A DNA stretch of 38,152 bases from Chloroflexota bacterium (GTDB lineage Bacteria > Chloroflexota > Dormibacteria > CF-121), in the NCBI GenBank assembly GCA_005889535.1, contig VBHC01000124.1:1-38152 (forward strand). The letters run 5' to 3'. Position 1 is the first letter of the stretch, and each line of letters opens with the position of its first letter. The notes below the pieces were generated by a model. The model did not search any database. It was given only the letters and a program-made list of their open reading frames with translations, and had not been told where the DNA came from. A program made the position numbers and the translations under genes. Shown piece by piece: positions 37,531-38,152 of this stretch.

Positions 37531-38152
37531 CAAAACCCGGTTGGGCGCACGCTGCTGCCCAACAAGGCGCCCGCGATTGGGTCGTAAACCAGATCGAAAA
37601 CGCTCCCCGAATCGGAGATCCGGAGTGTGCTGAGCACAAAGGGGGCAAGCAGGATGGTCAGGATCACGGTCACCAGGATCGCCTGCCGGTTGTTGTCGAC
37701 CTGGAGAAAGAATCTCGCGAAACGTCGCCGGAAGAGCGCGCTGAGGACGTTATAGCCGTCCAGCCCCGGGATGGGCAGGAGGTTCACGACGGCAAGGACG
37801 ACGTTGAAATAGAAGGCAACCAGGAGCCGCTGGAATATCGGCGAATCCAGTCCCACAAAACCCGATGCCAGCAGCACTTTAACGGGAATCGAGAGTCCGA
37901 TGGCGAGCAGCAGGCTGGCGAGCGGCCCCGCCAGCCACACGAGTGCCAGGTCGAGGCTGCCCCGCAACCGATAGGGGTTCAGGCGCAGCGGCCGGGCCCA
38001 GCCGAAGTGGACGAAGAAGACCGCCAGCGTGCCCAGCGGATCGAGATGCTGCCGGGGATGAAGGGACAGCCGGCCGTCGACGCGTGGCGTTTGATCGCCG
38101 CGGGCGACCGCCACGGCGGCATGCGCCACCTCGTGCAGCACCAAACCGAGAA
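37530..38152 (-). CDS. Site-2 protease family M50 metalloprotease, 5'-truncated by window edge
   Basis: The visible 207 residues are from a polytopic membrane zinc metalloprotease of the M50 family. The frame is open to the right edge, reading LGLVLHEVAHAAVA with the zinc motif HEVAH. The third-ligand region is NLLPIPGLDGYNVL, with Asp in the conserved GLDG. Between them are DPLGTLAVFFVHFGWARPLRLNPY, as in FwdE/Rip-like small M50 proteins, and WLAGPLASLLLAIGL. These enzymes cut transmembrane substrates or act as peptidases of unknown target. The stop overlaps selA (TGATG), so it is co-transcribed with the selenocysteine genes. N-terminus lies outside the window. Confidence 0.88.
   Translation of the reverse strand, partial: LGLVLHEVAHAAVAVARGDQTPRVDGRLSLHPRQHLDPLGTLAVFFVHFGWARPLRLNPYRLRGSLDLALVWLAGPLASLLLAIGLSIPVKVLLASGFVGLDSPIFQRLLVAFYFNVVLAVVNLLPIPGLDGYNVLSALFRRRFARFFLQVDNNRQAILVTVILTILLAPFVLSTLRISDSGSVFDLVYDPIAGALLGSSVRPTGF

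Noticed and set aside
28665-38152. A Sec-encoding TGA inside genes of the selAB operon
   Set aside because: Each gene ends at a position consistent with its family and overlaps the next start; none shows homology continuing past its TGA stop.

Overview
The window is a dense, GC-rich bacterial chromosome segment. It carries 31 complete protein genes plus two genes cut by the window edges (adk on the left, an M50 protease on the right). I see no rRNA, tRNA, CRISPR array, insertion sequence or phage. No stretch longer than about 200 bases lacks a gene. Frequent GTG/TTG starts, sparse Shine-Dalgarno sites, starts that look leaderless, lipoprotein signal peptides, an LprG-like lipoprotein next to a P55-like transporter, selA/selB, and a TM-anchored YvcK together suggest an uncultured soil-type lineage near Chloroflexota/'Candidatus Dormibacterota' or a deep actinobacterial relative. 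That placement is inference from gene style, not from a marker-gene tree.

Left part (1-11111). After the end of adk come lon and a small unknown gene on the plus strand. Facing them is a minus-strand run read from 11111 down to 3353: a SHOCT-domain protein, two family-5 (peptide-type) substrate-binding lipoproteins without a permease, tldD, tldE and a class I glutamine amidotransferase-like peptidase (C26). It could be a peptide capture and processing set.

Middle (11307-25071). An ECF sigma factor carrying its own zinc-finger domain is followed by two VOC proteins, an acyl-CoA synthetase, an ilvE-glycerate kinase pair, yvcK, a PAP2 membrane protein, an OmpR-type response regulator with its histidine kinase, a RidA homologue, a surface BNR-repeat protein and an orphan RnfD/NqrB-like membrane protein. 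Convergent genes here abut or overlap at their 3' ends, and several starts have a -10 box only 6-9 bases upstream, as expected of leaderless mRNAs.

Right part (25030-38152). Everything is on the minus strand in two packed operons. The upstream one is M50 protease-selA-selB-LprG-like lipoprotein-MFS exporter-ROK kinase-CCA-adding enzyme-Na+/H+ antiporter, with every junction overlapping by 1 to 41 bases. A promoter near 28650 then starts DUF1232-rplI-dnaB-purA. The most striking item is the lipoprotein-MFS pair, which copies the lprG-Rv1410c (P55) lipid-export arrangement of mycobacteria inside a selenocysteine operon.
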